In this document: piece by piece, positions 19,135 to 28,355 of the stretch
How positions within the stretch are numbered: position 1 is the first letter of the stretch
Layout: each line of letters begins with the position of its first letter
NCBI RefSeq assembly: GCF_003095395.1
Contig: NZ_QEIJ01000002.1
Location: 1 to 64,000, forward strand
Direction: 5' to 3'
Length of the DNA: 64,000 nt
From: Microbacterium sp. Gd 4-13
GTDB taxonomy: Bacteria; Actinomycetota; Actinomycetes; Actinomycetales; Microbacteriaceae
Position numbers and translations under genes: made by a program
The notes under the pieces: model-generated
Databases searched by the model: none
Told to the model about the DNA's origin: nothing
The model's input: only the letters and a program-made list of their open reading frames with translations

Positions 19135-20769
19135 TCACACCGTCACCCGGCCGACCAGATTGACCGCGATGCCCATGCGTTCGAACATAGCGGCCTTCGC
19201 GATCAGGGCCTTGTCGGCGGTCGCGGCGTCGGGTGCGTAGACGACCTGGGCGTGGTTCGCCTTGTGCCGGGCCATGAACTGGTCGCGCGAGACATCGTGC
19301 AGCACCACGTGCGCGATGGGCCACTCGGGATTGGTCGCCTCCTTGCGCCGACGCGTCTCAGCCTCGGGCAGCTCGACCGCGCTGCCCCGGAAGATGTCGA
19401 CCTGCAGGATCCCGTCGGCGATGAAGACGCGACTGATCACCAGCTCACCGGGGCGCGAGACGCCGTTGATGGTGGCGCCGCCGGCGGGGAAGAAGACCGG
19501 CCCCTGCCGCCACCCCTCCGCCTTGTCCCATCCCCCGAGGTGCGAAGCGGGAACCGATCCCGAGATCTCGTAGACCCACACGAACTCGCCGTCGTACTCC
19601 TCGCCCCACCGCACGTCGTGCAGCGTGTTGTCGGGCACGAGCCCCATCGCCGTCCAGACCCGGTCGGTGACCAGAGCGTCGACCGCGACGCCCTCGTCGG
19701 CCTCGTTGAAGTGCGGCATGGCCCGACCGGCGAACAGCTCGCGCCCGCCGTCGCGCGAGAACACCGGCGGGCGTTCGGTGGAGTTGAGCACCCCCTCGGC
19801 GAGATCCGACGCCGGCACCAGGTCTTTGAGGCCCTGCTGGTACTGGATGCCCACGGCGTCGAGGCCGAAATCATCGGCGATGCGCAGCGCCGCGATGTAC
19901 ATCTTCATCTGCCATCGCACCTGGCCCTCGGTGAGCTCCGTCGCCTCGTCCGTGCCGAAGCGGAAGGTCATCCCCCGGTCGATCAACCAGTCGCGCGCGG
20001 CATCCGCCTCCTCGTCGGGGACGACGAGCATCTCGGCGTACAGGGCCGACTGCGAGAGGCGTTCCTTGTAGATGCCCGTCGGATTCAGCAGCTCGTCGTC
20101 GAAGATCGCGTTGTACATGCCCATGCAGCCCTCGTCGAAGACACCGATGATGGCCTTCTCGGCGAGCAGCTGGTCTCCCAGCGCGCGACCCAGATCGCGC
20201 TCGGGCGAGGGAGCCAGCTCGGGCAGCGGCCTGACGTGCGACTCGTCGTGGACGATCCGGCCGGTCTCGGTCCACTCCCGCAGCCCGTCCCGGAACCACG
20301 GGTCGGTGAAGTCGACCGACCAGATCGTCGAGTACTCGGTGCCCATCTTGGTCATGCCGGCGTTCAGGCCCAGCAGTCCGACGAGCCCCGGCCAGTCGCC
20401 GGCGAAGTTCGCGACCGTCAGGATCGGACCGCGGTGGGTGCGCAGGCCGGCGAGCACGTGGTGCGAGTACTGCCAGACGGCCTCGGCGACGATGAGGGGC
20501 GCATCGGCGGGGATGCTGCGGAACACCTCGAGCCCCATCCGCTGGCTCGAGATGAACCCGTGGCCCGTCTCGGGATCGACGCCGTTCGCGCGCACGACCT
20601 CCCAGCCGAGCTCGGCGAGCGCCGCGGACACGTCCGCCTCCATCCGGGCCTGCGTGGGCCAGCCCGCGACGTTCGCCGACTCGCGGAGGTCGCCGCTGGC
20701 GATGAGGTAGGCGGTGCGCGCGGGCGCGGTGAGACGGGGCGGCGGGGAGGGGAGGGTGTACGTGGTCAT
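19135..20769 (-). CDS. L-fucose/L-arabinose isomerase-fold protein
   Basis: 544 residues, near the usual length for fucose isomerase. It resembles the FucI/AraA superfamily: an N-terminal Rossmann-like part, a central FDEGCMGMYNAIFDD block (Glu and Asp that could bind the Mn ion) and a C-terminal barrel. It overlaps the FGGY kinase start by 4 bp (ATGA), so isomerase and kinase are coupled, which is the usual logic aldose to ketose to ketose phosphate. The real sugar is unknown and a distant fucose-isomerase-like enzyme with another activity remains possible. Confidence 0.75.
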   Translation of the reverse strand: MTTYTLPSPPPRLTAPARTAYLIASGDLRESANVAGWPTQARMEADVSAALAELGWEVVRANGVDPETGHGFISSQRMGLEVFRSIPADAPLIVAEAVWQYSHHVLAGLRTHRGPILTVANFAGDWPGLVGLLGLNAGMTKMGTEYSTIWSVDFTDPWFRDGLREWTETGRIVHDESHVRPLPELAPSPERDLGRALGDQLLAEKAIIGVFDEGCMGMYNAIFDDELLNPTGIYKERLSQSALYAEMLVVPDEEADAARDWLIDRGMTFRFGTDEATELTEGQVRWQMKMYIAALRIADDFGLDAVGIQYQQGLKDLVPASDLAEGVLNSTERPPVFSRDGGRELFAGRAMPHFNEADEGVAVDALVTDRVWTAMGLVPDNTLHDVRWGEEYDGEFVWVYEISGSVPASHLGGWDKAEGWRQGPVFFPAGGATINGVSRPGELVISRVFIADGILQVDIFRGSAVELPEAETRRRKEATNPEWPIAHVVLHDVSRDQFMARHKANHAQVVYAPDAATADKALIAKAAMFERMGIAVNLVGRVTV

Positions 20770-22289
20770 CGGGGAGCGCCTTCCGTGTCGGTGAGGCTGC
20801 GTTGACGCGCAGCGAGATCGTGGGTGATGACGGCCGTTCCGTCGTAGAGGGAGAGGTAGAGGGTGAAGAGGTCGTCGTAGAGCGCGGCGACCGCCGGGTC
20901 GGGGACGACGGTGCGTGCGACCGGGTTCCAGTCCTCGATGCGCGGGGCGTCGTCGCGAGAGGGATCGGAGGCCGCCGCGAGGAAGGCCGCGCCGTACGAT
21001 GCGCCGATCGTGACCTCGGGGACCTCCTGCACGAGGCCGGTCACGTCCGAGACGATCTGCAGCCAGAGGGCGCCCTGGGTCCCCCCGCCGACCGCGACGA
21101 TGCGTCGGATGTCGGCGCCCGCGGCGCGCATCGTCTCGACGTTGTGCCGCACGCCGAACGCGGTCGCCTCGAGAGCGGCGCGGTACAGATCGCCGCGGTC
21201 GTGCTCGAGGGTGAGACCGGCGATGACGCCGCGCGCGTCGGGGTCGAGGATGGGCGTGCGCTCACCGGCGAAGTACGGCAGCATCACCAGGCCCCGCGCG
21301 CCCGGCCCCGACTCCGCGGCTTCGGCGAGGAGGCGCGGGTAGTCGGCGCCGGTGAGGGCCGCGATCCATCGGGTGATCGCGCCGGAGCTCGCCAGACCGC
21401 CCGCGAGGTTGCGAGACCCGGGGAACGCCCCGACGGTGCTCCACATCGACGGGGTGCGAAGAGTCTCGTTGCCGGTGGCGACGAGGAACATCGTCGTGCC
21501 GTACATGAGCATGAGGTCGCCGGCACCGTGGGCTCCGACGCTCACCGCCTCGGTCCACGCGTCGATGGTGCCGGTGATCACCGGCGTCCCCTCCGCGAGA
21601 CCGGTGCGGTCGGCGGCGTCGCGGGTCACGAGACCCGCGACCTCTCCCGCCCACCGCAGGAGCGGCTGCTCAAGTCCCGGCGCGATGAGCCGCCACCACG
21701 GTTCGTGCCACCGTTCGTGCTCGATGTCGTAGAGCGGAGTCATCTGACTCGCCGACTGATGATCGAGCACGTACGCACCCGTCAGGCGATGCGCGAGCCA
21801 CGAGGCCGGCATGAAGAGGCGACGAGCCCGCGCATACGCCTCCGGCTCTTCGTCGCGCACCCACGCGATCTTCGGGCCGCCGGCCTGCGTCGTCAGGGAC
21901 GACCCCGCGATGCGCACGATCTCGTCCTCGCCGAGCGCTTCGGTCAGGCGACAAATCTGGTCGGTCGCGCGCGTGTCGACGCCGTAGAGGATCGCCGGAC
22001 GGACCGGGGTCGCGTCGGCGTCGACGAGCAGCACGCAGGGACCCATGCCGCTGACGCCCACCGCGCTGACCTCCACGTCCTGCCCCGAGACGCGCGCCAG
22101 GAGCTCGCGCGAGAGCGTCACGAACTCGTCCCACCAGACCGAGCCGTCCATTTCGACCCAGCCGGTGCGCGGACGCGAGACCTCGTGTTCGACGGCCGCC
22201 GATGCGACGATCCGGCCCTGCGCATCGACGAGGACGCCCTTGCTGCTGGACGTGCCGATATCGACGCCCATCGTGCAGCGGACCGTCAT
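20766..22289 (-). CDS. FGGY family carbohydrate kinase (xylulokinase-like)
   Basis: 507 residues. The N-terminal ATPase fold begins GVDIGTSSSKGVLVD, with the substrate-side GWVEMDG and the C-terminal phosphate-binding AVGGGTQGALWLQIVSDVTG. This places it in the FGGY group with xylulokinase and related enzymes that phosphorylate a ketose at its terminal hydroxyl. It is followed, with 4 bp overlap, by the isomerase-like gene and lies 29 nt after the aldolase gene. The exact sugar cannot be set from motifs. Confidence 0.9.
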   Translation of the reverse strand: MTVRCTMGVDIGTSSSKGVLVDAQGRIVASAAVEHEVSRPRTGWVEMDGSVWWDEFVTLSRELLARVSGQDVEVSAVGVSGMGPCVLLVDADATPVRPAILYGVDTRATDQICRLTEALGEDEIVRIAGSSLTTQAGGPKIAWVRDEEPEAYARARRLFMPASWLAHRLTGAYVLDHQSASQMTPLYDIEHERWHEPWWRLIAPGLEQPLLRWAGEVAGLVTRDAADRTGLAEGTPVITGTIDAWTEAVSVGAHGAGDLMLMYGTTMFLVATGNETLRTPSMWSTVGAFPGSRNLAGGLASSGAITRWIAALTGADYPRLLAEAAESGPGARGLVMLPYFAGERTPILDPDARGVIAGLTLEHDRGDLYRAALEATAFGVRHNVETMRAAGADIRRIVAVGGGTQGALWLQIVSDVTGLVQEVPEVTIGASYGAAFLAAASDPSRDDAPRIEDWNPVARTVVPDPAVAALYDDLFTLYLSLYDGTAVITHDLAARQRSLTDTEGAPR

Positions 22290-22318
22290 GGCATCCGCCT
22301 CTCTTCCCCGTGTGCGGA

Positions 22319-23188
22319 TCAGCGGTAGGCGGCGATGACGCGATCGATCTCGACCAGCGCCTCGTCGTCGGGCTCCACGAGCGCCATGCGGCAGCGACCG
22401 TCCGCGACGCCCATCGAGCGCAGGGCGGCTTTCATGCGGGGCATGTCGCCCCCGATGACCCGCACCACGTCGTCGACGGCCGCCTGCGCGGTCGCGATGA
22501 TCTCGGGGTCGCCGCCGTCGGCGGCTGCGGCGAGCGCGCGGAACGGCTTCGGCAGCACGGACGACACCCCCGAGACGACGCCCTGCGCTCCGACCTCGCC
22601 CGCGGCGACGAGGTCGCGGTCCGCGCCCGTGTAGAGCACGAAGTCATCGTCGACGACGGCGCGGTAGGCGGCGATGTCGTCGAGGCTCATCTCGCTGATC
22701 TTCGCGCCGATGACGTTCGGCAGCTTCGCGAGACGGGCCAGGAGCGCGGGGCTGACCTCGACGCCGCTGCGCTTCGGGTACACGTAGACGAACAACGATC
22801 CGTCGCCGACGGCCTCGGACACGGCCTCGAAGTAGCTCTCCACGGCGGCCTCCGCCGAGGCGAGGTAGTACGGAGTGAGCGCCGCGAACTCGCGCGCCCC
22901 CAGCTCGCGGGCGATCTGCACCCGCCGCACCGCCTCGAACGCGCTCGAGCGACCGACGTGCACGATCACGCGCATCCGACCGCCGAGATCCTCGACCGCG
23001 GCTCCCACCAGCGCGCGGAACTCCTCCTCGTCGATGGCGGGGAACTCCCCCGTCGTCCCCAGCACGAAGGCGCCTTCGTTGCCCGACTGCGCGACGTAGC
23101 GGAAGATCGCGCGGCTCCCCTCGAGGTCCAGGCTCCCGTCGGCGTGGAAGCTGGTCGGGATGGCGGTGACGATGTCGCGACGTGACAT
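22319..23188 (-). CDS. DHDPS/NAL family aldolase
   Basis: 289 residues in the (beta/alpha)8 class I aldolase family. GTTGE is at residues 44-48, the catalytic Tyr is Tyr135 in the VYVYP segment, and the Schiff-base Lys is Lys163 in GAKIS. Members include dihydrodipicolinate synthase, N-acetylneuraminate lyase and 2-keto-3-deoxy-gluconate aldolases. Being inside a sugar catabolism operon, it is more likely a 2-keto-3-deoxy sugar acid aldolase or dehydratase than a lysine-pathway enzyme (inference). Confidence 0.85.
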   Translation of the reverse strand: MSRRDIVTAIPTSFHADGSLDLEGSRAIFRYVAQSGNEGAFVLGTTGEFPAIDEEEFRALVGAAVEDLGGRMRVIVHVGRSSAFEAVRRVQIARELGAREFAALTPYYLASAEAAVESYFEAVSEAVGDGSLFVYVYPKRSGVEVSPALLARLAKLPNVIGAKISEMSLDDIAAYRAVVDDDFVLYTGADRDLVAAGEVGAQGVVSGVSSVLPKPFRALAAAADGGDPEIIATAQAAVDDVVRVIGGDMPRMKAALRSMGVADGRCRMALVEPDDEALVEIDRVIAAYR

Positions 23189-23227
23189 GTGATGCGGCCT
23201 TTCAGATGGTGGAACGGATGACGCAGA

Positions 23228-23962
23228 TCAGGCGTAGGAGGTGTTCGAGGTGGGGGTGAGGACGAGCTCGTTCACGCAGACCCGTTCGGGCAGCGCGGCG
23301 ATCCACCCCACCGCCTCCCCCACGTCCGCGGCGCGGAGCATCGACTCGCGCGCCTCGGCCGAGGGCGGGTTCGGACGGGTGTCGAGGATGTCGGTCGCCA
23401 CCTCTCCGGGGCACAGGTGGGTGGCGCGCACCCCGTTCGGGTGCTCCTGGGCGTTGACCGATTCGGTGAGCACCCCCAGGGCGGTCTTGCTCATCGAGTA
23501 GGCGGCCCCCGCGCCCGGGGAATGGCGCCAGGCAGCCCATGACGAGATGAGCACGATGCGGCCGCCCCCGGCCGCACGCATGCCGGGCAGGACGGCGTGC
23601 ACCGCGCGGACCGCCCCGTGCAGGTTCACATCCATGACGTGGTCGATCGCCGATGGGGTCACGGCGTCCCAGAAGCGCTCCTGCACGTTGGTGCCGGCGC
23701 TGAACACGAGGGTGGCGACGGGCCCGTGTTCGGCCTCGATGGTCGCGACGGCCCCCGAGACCGCGCGGTCATCGGACACGTCGAGCGCGAGCGGCGTCGC
23801 CGAGCCGCCGGCCGACCGGACCTCGGCGACCACACGGTCGAGCTCGCGCTCTCGGCGGCCCGACACCACCACGTGACCTCCGAGCCGAGCCAACGCCCGG
23901 GCGGATGCCTCGCCGATACCGCTGCCACCGCCGATCACCCACGACGCGGGGAGAGCAGGCAC
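23228..23962 (-). CDS. Short-chain dehydrogenase/reductase
   Basis: 244 residues. The cofactor loop is GGGSGIG (residues 11-17), the catalytic Tyr156 and Lys160 lie in YSMSK and the partner Ser is in LISSWA (141-142). A GRRERE segment after strand 2 suggests preference for NADP. It is the first gene after the permease pair, separated by one base, and should oxidise or reduce a sugar or polyol intermediate of the pathway. Confidence 0.88.
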   Translation of the reverse strand: MPALPASWVIGGGSGIGEASARALARLGGHVVVSGRRERELDRVVAEVRSAGGSATPLALDVSDDRAVSGAVATIEAEHGPVATLVFSAGTNVQERFWDAVTPSAIDHVMDVNLHGAVRAVHAVLPGMRAAGGGRIVLISSWAAWRHSPGAGAAYSMSKTALGVLTESVNAQEHPNGVRATHLCPGEVATDILDTRPNPPSAEARESMLRAADVGEAVGWIAALPERVCVNELVLTPTSNTSYA

Positions 23963-23963
23963 G

Positions 23964-24866
23964 TCAGCCCTTCGTCGCGCCGGCGGTCAGACCGCTGACG
24001 ACGTATCGCTGGGCGATGAGGGCGACGATCATCACCGGGACGGTGATGACGACGGCCGCGGCCATGAGCCCGCCCCAGTCGACCGCGGCGTAGCTGGTGA
24101 AGTTCACGATCGCCACGGGCAGCGTCCTCGTACCCTGACTGGACAGCACGAGCGCGAACAGGAAGTTGTTCCAGCTGAAGATGAACGACAGGATCGACGC
24201 GGTCGCGATACCCGGCACCGACAGGGGGAGAACGACCCGGACGAACGCACCGATCCGGCTGGTCCCGTCGATCTGCGCCGCTTCCTCCAGCTCGTGCGGG
24301 ATGCCGTCGAAGAAGCTCGACATGATCGCGACGACGAGCGGCATCGTCACGAACAGGTGCGTGAGGATCAGCACGGTGTAGGTGCCGACGAGCTGGATCT
24401 GCGAGAACAGGAAGTACCAGGGGATGAGCAGGCTCACACCCGGGATCACGCGCGCCATCAGCAGGAAGGCCGTCGTACTGCGAACCCGGTAGCGGGCGAT
24501 GCCGTAGGCGGCGGGCACCCCGATCAGGAGGGCGAGCAGCGTCGCGCCGATGCCCACGATGACGCTGTTGCCGATGATCGGCAGGAAGTTCTGCGCCCCG
24601 AAGACCGTGTCGTAGTTGCCGAGCGTCGGTTCGAAGTCGAACGTGCGGGAGGGGTCGACGACGTCGCGGTTGCGCTTGATGCTCGCCAGGAACATCCAGG
24701 CCAGCGGCACGAGGAAGGCCAGCACGACGGCGACGATGCCGACGACGCGGGCGGTGCCGCCGATGATCTGCGCACGTGTCCGCCTGCGCCGACGCGGCGT
24801 CGGCAGCGGGCGGGCGGCGGCGGGGGTGGCTCCCTGACGGGGCCGGATGGGGGCGGTGACGCTCAT
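23964..24866 (-). CDS. Sugar ABC transporter permease (MalG type)
   Basis: 300 residues from the ATG at 24866, which overlaps the stop of the MalF-type gene (ATGA). After a basic N-terminal tail there are six hydrophobic segments. The cytoplasmic EAA loop reads ELEEAAQIDGTSRIGAFVRVVLPLS, which docks the ATPase. A much longer open frame upstream overlaps the other permease gene in a different frame and is not coding. No ATPase gene lies in the operon, so a shared MsmK/MalK-type ATPase elsewhere is expected. Confidence 0.93.
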   Translation of the reverse strand: MSVTAPIRPRQGATPAAARPLPTPRRRRRTRAQIIGGTARVVGIVAVVLAFLVPLAWMFLASIKRNRDVVDPSRTFDFEPTLGNYDTVFGAQNFLPIIGNSVIVGIGATLLALLIGVPAAYGIARYRVRSTTAFLLMARVIPGVSLLIPWYFLFSQIQLVGTYTVLILTHLFVTMPLVVAIMSSFFDGIPHELEEAAQIDGTSRIGAFVRVVLPLSVPGIATASILSFIFSWNNFLFALVLSSQGTRTLPVAIVNFTSYAAVDWGGLMAAAVVITVPVMIVALIAQRYVVSGLTAGATKG

Positions 24867-25792
24867 GAGCGGTCTCCTCGTTTGCGAAGAATGGCCAGGG
24901 CGACGAGCACGATGACGATGAGCATGAAGAACAGCATCAGAAGGGCGGACGCCTTCCCGTACTGCGAGAACTGGAACGCCTGCCCGTAGGCCAGGATGTT
25001 CAGCGTCTCGGCCTCGTGGCTCGATCCGCCGCCGATGCCCTTGGTGGCGTAGATGATGTCGAAGGTCTTCATGGCGTCGATCGCGCGCAGGATGGCCGCC
25101 GCGCCGATGACCGGCGCGAGCAGGGGCAGCGTGATGTGTCGGAAGCGCTGCCACGCGTTGGCACCGTCGACCCGCGCAGCCTCGTCCGGCTCCTCGGGGA
25201 GCGTGGAGAGCCCCGCGAGCAGGATGAGGATGACCATCGGGGTCCACTGCCAGACGTCGATGAAGATCAGCGTGTTCAACGCGGTCGCGGGATCGGACAG
25301 CCACCCCTGCGCGGGAAGACCGAAGAACTGCATCACGACGTTCGCGAACCCGATGGTGGGTTCGAAGATGAGCAGCCACATCATGCCGACCGCCACCGGG
25401 GTGGCCACGAGCGGGAGCAGGATGAAGACCCGCACGATCCCCTGGCCTCGGAAGGTCTTGCGCAGCAGCAGTGCGATCGCGAGTCCGAAGAGCAGCTCCA
25501 GCCCCAACGCGACACCGGTGAAGTAGGCCGTGCGTCCCACCGCCGGCCAGAACCGCTCGGTGTCGGTGAGCCATCCGACGTAGTTCGCCAGGCCGACGAA
25601 CTCGAACGGCCGGTTGACCGACCCGGCGGAGTCCGTCAGCGACAGGAACACCGTGTACCCGATGGGGAACGCGATGAGCGCACCGATGAACACCACCGAC
25701 GGCGCGATGAGGATCCACTTCAGGTGCGCGTCGACCCAGTCGACGGCGCGCGTCGCGGCGCTCGGGCGGCGCGGGGCGGTGATCGTTGCCAC
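24863..25792 (-). CDS. Sugar ABC transporter permease (MalF type)
   Basis: 309 residues with six hydrophobic segments and the EAA loop EPDEAARVDGANAWQRFRHITLP. The N-terminus (WILIAPSVVFIGALIAFPIGY) is typical of the CUT1 subfamily. It is read after the binding protein and before the second permease; a strong hairpin between the binding-protein stop and this start may lower its expression. Confidence 0.93.
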   Translation of the reverse strand: MATITAPRRPSAATRAVDWVDAHLKWILIAPSVVFIGALIAFPIGYTVFLSLTDSAGSVNRPFEFVGLANYVGWLTDTERFWPAVGRTAYFTGVALGLELLFGLAIALLLRKTFRGQGIVRVFILLPLVATPVAVGMMWLLIFEPTIGFANVVMQFFGLPAQGWLSDPATALNTLIFIDVWQWTPMVILILLAGLSTLPEEPDEAARVDGANAWQRFRHITLPLLAPVIGAAAILRAIDAMKTFDIIYATKGIGGGSSHEAETLNILAYGQAFQFSQYGKASALLMLFFMLIVIVLVALAILRKRGDRS

Positions 25793-25811
25793 TTCTTCCT
25801 CCTCTGGTGAG

Positions 25812-25844
25812 CGGGGTCCCGGCGGTGCAGCCGCCGAGACCCCG
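25812..25844 (-). terminator. Intergenic hairpin between binding protein and permeases
   Basis: CGGGGTC..GGCGG-TGCAG-CCGCC..GACCCCG forms a stem of 7 plus 5 base pairs with small internal bulges and a 5-nt loop. It lies in the 58-bp gap after the solute-binding protein stop. Such hairpins commonly protect the upstream mRNA or cause partial termination, which keeps binding protein in excess over permease. No U-run follows. Confidence 0.6.
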
Positions 25845-25850
25845 GCCCGA

Positions 25851-27155
25851 TCAGTTCTCAGAATCCAGGAGGTCCTGGAACTGCGTGTTGGCCGACGCCG
25901 CCGCCTCGGAGACGTCGCCGCCCTCGATCGCGGCGATCACGGGACCGCCGACGATCTCGCGCGCCGCGGCGACCTGCTCGAGTTGCGGGCGGTCGTGACC
26001 GACACCGTGGTCGGCGACGTTGCGGACGATCTCGACGAGTCCGGCCGGGAACTTGGCGACGGCGGCGTCATCGTCCCAGGCGGACTGACGGGCGCCCGGG
26101 ACGGTCTCGTTCTCGAGCAGCCACTTGGTGTTCTCCTCGTTGGTCACCCACTTGATGAACTCCCACGCCGCATCCTTCTTCGTCGAGAACTCGTTGATGC
26201 CGACGGTCTGCGGCACGATGTTGTAGAACTTCGAGCCGTCGGGACCCTCGGGGAACTGCGCGAAACCGACGGTGTCGACGACGCTGCTGTTGTCCTCGTC
26301 GAGGAAGGTGTAGGCCTGGCTGTCGGCGTCGATGTAGAACGCCGCGCGCCCCTGAGCGAACAGGGCGGATGCTTCGACCCAGCCCATGTTCGTCACTCCG
26401 GGAGGGCCGTACTCGCGCAGCAGGTTGCCGTAGAGCTCGATGGCCTCGACAGCCTCCGGGGTGTCGATCGATGCGTTGCCGTCGGCGTCCTGGAAGTCTG
26501 CACCGAAGCTGTAGAGGAACGAGGAGAGCTGCGTCACCAGCGGCACGCGCGAGCCGCGCATGGCGATGCCGAAGACGCCGTTCTCGGGGTCGTTCAGCGT
26601 CGCGATCGCCGTCTCGAGCTCCTCGAGCGTGGTCGGCACCTCGAGGCCGGCCGCTTCGAGCAGGTCGGTGCGGTAGTAGACGATCTGGCGCTCGGTCATG
26701 ACGGGGACGCCGTAGACGACGCCGTCGAGCTCCACCGCGTCGCGCGCGGCGGGCTGGAAGTCCTCCCAGTTCCACTCGGCGTCGGACGAGACGTACTCCG
26801 TCATGTCGGCCAGCCATCCGTTGCGCGAGAACTCGCGCATGACGTCCTGCACCTGGAAGGCCATCACGTCGAAGTCGGACGACGACGAGTTCAGCTTGAC
26901 CTTGTAGTTGTCGTTGAGCTGCTCGTTGCCGTACGCCTCGATCGTGACCGCGATGCCGGTCTCTTCCTCGTACTGCGTGGCGAGGGTCTTCAGTCCCTCG
27001 GTCCACGGGCTGTTGGCGGCGACGACGGTCAGCTCGGTGACCTCGCCCTCCGCCTGACCGCCGCTTCCGCCGCCGCAGGCGGTGAGGCCGAGGGCGAGAA
27101 CCGCCCCGGAGGCCAGGACGGCGAGAAGGCGCCGCGATCGCTGTGTGGTGAACAT
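25851..27155 (-). CDS. Sugar ABC transporter solute-binding lipoprotein
   Basis: 434 residues. The lipobox LTAC places the lipidated Cys at residue 27, followed by a Gly/Ser-rich linker. The body matches cluster B (CUT1) binding proteins: VVAANSPWTEGLKTL near the N-terminus and the hinge segment YGVPVMTERQIVYYRTDLLEAAG. It captures the sugar outside the membrane for the two permeases encoded next. It follows the 2-hydroxyacid dehydrogenase gene by 38 nt. Confidence 0.93.
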   Translation of the reverse strand: MFTTQRSRRLLAVLASGAVLALGLTACGGGSGGQAEGEVTELTVVAANSPWTEGLKTLATQYEEETGIAVTIEAYGNEQLNDNYKVKLNSSSSDFDVMAFQVQDVMREFSRNGWLADMTEYVSSDAEWNWEDFQPAARDAVELDGVVYGVPVMTERQIVYYRTDLLEAAGLEVPTTLEELETAIATLNDPENGVFGIAMRGSRVPLVTQLSSFLYSFGADFQDADGNASIDTPEAVEAIELYGNLLREYGPPGVTNMGWVEASALFAQGRAAFYIDADSQAYTFLDEDNSSVVDTVGFAQFPEGPDGSKFYNIVPQTVGINEFSTKKDAAWEFIKWVTNEENTKWLLENETVPGARQSAWDDDAAVAKFPAGLVEIVRNVADHGVGHDRPQLEQVAAAREIVGGPVIAAIEGGDVSEAAASANTQFQDLLDSEN

Positions 27156-27193
27156 CGGTGTTCCTTTCGTGGGGTGTTCGGGTTGTGTGAAGG

Positions 27194-28186
27194 TCAGGCC
27201 ACCAGCGCCGTGGGAACGCGGCCGGCGAAGACGTCGACGATCGCCTCGGCGGTGGCGAGCCCGATCCGCTCGTACGCTTCGCGGCTGTCGGCCGCGGCGT
27301 GCGGGGCCACGACGACCATGGGGTGGGAGAAGAGCGGGTTGTCCTGCGAGGTGGGCTCGATCTCGAACACGTCGAGGCCGGCTCCGGCGATGCGGCCCGT
27401 GGCCAGAGCGTCCACGAGAGCGCCCTGGTCGACGAGGCCACCGCGCGACGTGTTGATCAGGATGGTGCCCTGGCGCATGCCGGAGATCAGTTCGGCGTCG
27501 ACGATGTGGTGCGTCGCCGCGATGTGCGGGGCGTGCACGCTGACGATGTCGACGTCGGCCACCGCCGCAGCCGCCGTGTCGACCAGCGACACCCCGAGGC
27601 GCGCCGCGGCGGCCTCGTCGGCGTAGGGGTCGTAGGCCTTGATCGAGACGTCGAAGCCGGCGAGCCGACGGGTGAGCAGCTGGGCGATGGCGCCGAAACC
27701 GATCAGGCCGATCGACGTGCCTGCCAGCTCACGGCCGACGAATCGGTCCCACCGGCCCGCCTTCGTGGCGGAGTCCATCTCGGGGATGCGGCGCAGGACC
27801 GACAGCATGAATCCGATGGCGAGTTCGGCCACCGCGGCGGCGTTGCCGCCGGGCACGTTCACGACCTTCACGTCGCGGCCGCGGGTGGCGTCGAGGTCGA
27901 TGTTGTCGAGGCCGACACCGAGGCGGGCGATGATCTGCAGACGGTTCGCGTGTGAGAGCGCTTCTGCGTCGTAGACCTCCACCCCGCCGACGGCGGCGTC
28001 CGCGTCGGCGATGAGCGCGTGCAGTTCGGCCTGGGTCCACGGAACGGTGGAGTCGTTCTCGACGAGGGTGAAACCGTGGTCGATGAGCAGCTGACGGCCC
28101 GACGAGCAGAGTTCGGGGTATCGGACCGGCCCGACGATGACCGTTCGTCCCGTGCCGACAGGTATCAGGGGGGCGGTAGCAGTCAT
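27194..28186 (-). CDS. D-isomer-specific 2-hydroxyacid dehydrogenase
   Basis: 330 residues. NAD fold GLIGFGAIA, the catalytic Arg in NTSRGGLVD, Glu in FEIEPT and His in VAPHAA are all present, as in phosphoglycerate, glyoxylate and related dehydrogenases. It is the first gene of the sugar operon, so it probably works on a 2-keto or 2-hydroxy acid made in the pathway (inference). A 168-bp promoter region with the palindrome ACTGTTAACAGT precedes it. Confidence 0.9.
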   Translation of the reverse strand: MTATAPLIPVGTGRTVIVGPVRYPELCSSGRQLLIDHGFTLVENDSTVPWTQAELHALIADADAAVGGVEVYDAEALSHANRLQIIARLGVGLDNIDLDATRGRDVKVVNVPGGNAAAVAELAIGFMLSVLRRIPEMDSATKAGRWDRFVGRELAGTSIGLIGFGAIAQLLTRRLAGFDVSIKAYDPYADEAAAARLGVSLVDTAAAAVADVDIVSVHAPHIAATHHIVDAELISGMRQGTILINTSRGGLVDQGALVDALATGRIAGAGLDVFEIEPTSQDNPLFSHPMVVVAPHAAADSREAYERIGLATAEAIVDVFAGRVPTALVA

Positions 28187-28249
28187 CTCGGAGGCCTTTC
28201 TGGGCGGGTCAGGATTCCGAGGAATCGATCACCGTTGAACGATTTGTTT

Positions 28250-28261
28250 ACTGTTAACAGT
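28250..28261. promoter_or_regulatory. Palindrome upstream of sugar operon, candidate GntR operator
   Basis: ACTGTTAACAGT is a perfect 12-bp palindrome about 65 bp before the first gene of the operon. It lies in a locally AT-rich patch, within the usual range for an operator. The neighbouring GntR/FCD gene is the obvious binder (inference). Confidence 0.5.
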
Positions 28262-28305
28262 CACCATAGAGGGCGGGTCGTTGGCATGTCAAGACGACGA
28301 AACGA

Positions 28306-28340
28306 AGGGGCGCCCGCGGCCTGATGCCACGGGCGCCCCT
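28306..28340 (-). terminator. Terminator after the GntR gene
   Basis: AGGGGCGCCCG and CGGGCGCCCCT form an 11-bp stem, with an extra GGC/GCC pair in the loop, 16 bp past the gntR stop. The stem is very GC-rich and has no U-tract, typical for actinobacteria. It separates gntR from the sugar operon promoter. Confidence 0.75.
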
Positions 28341-28355
28341 CTGCGGAAGTGAGCC

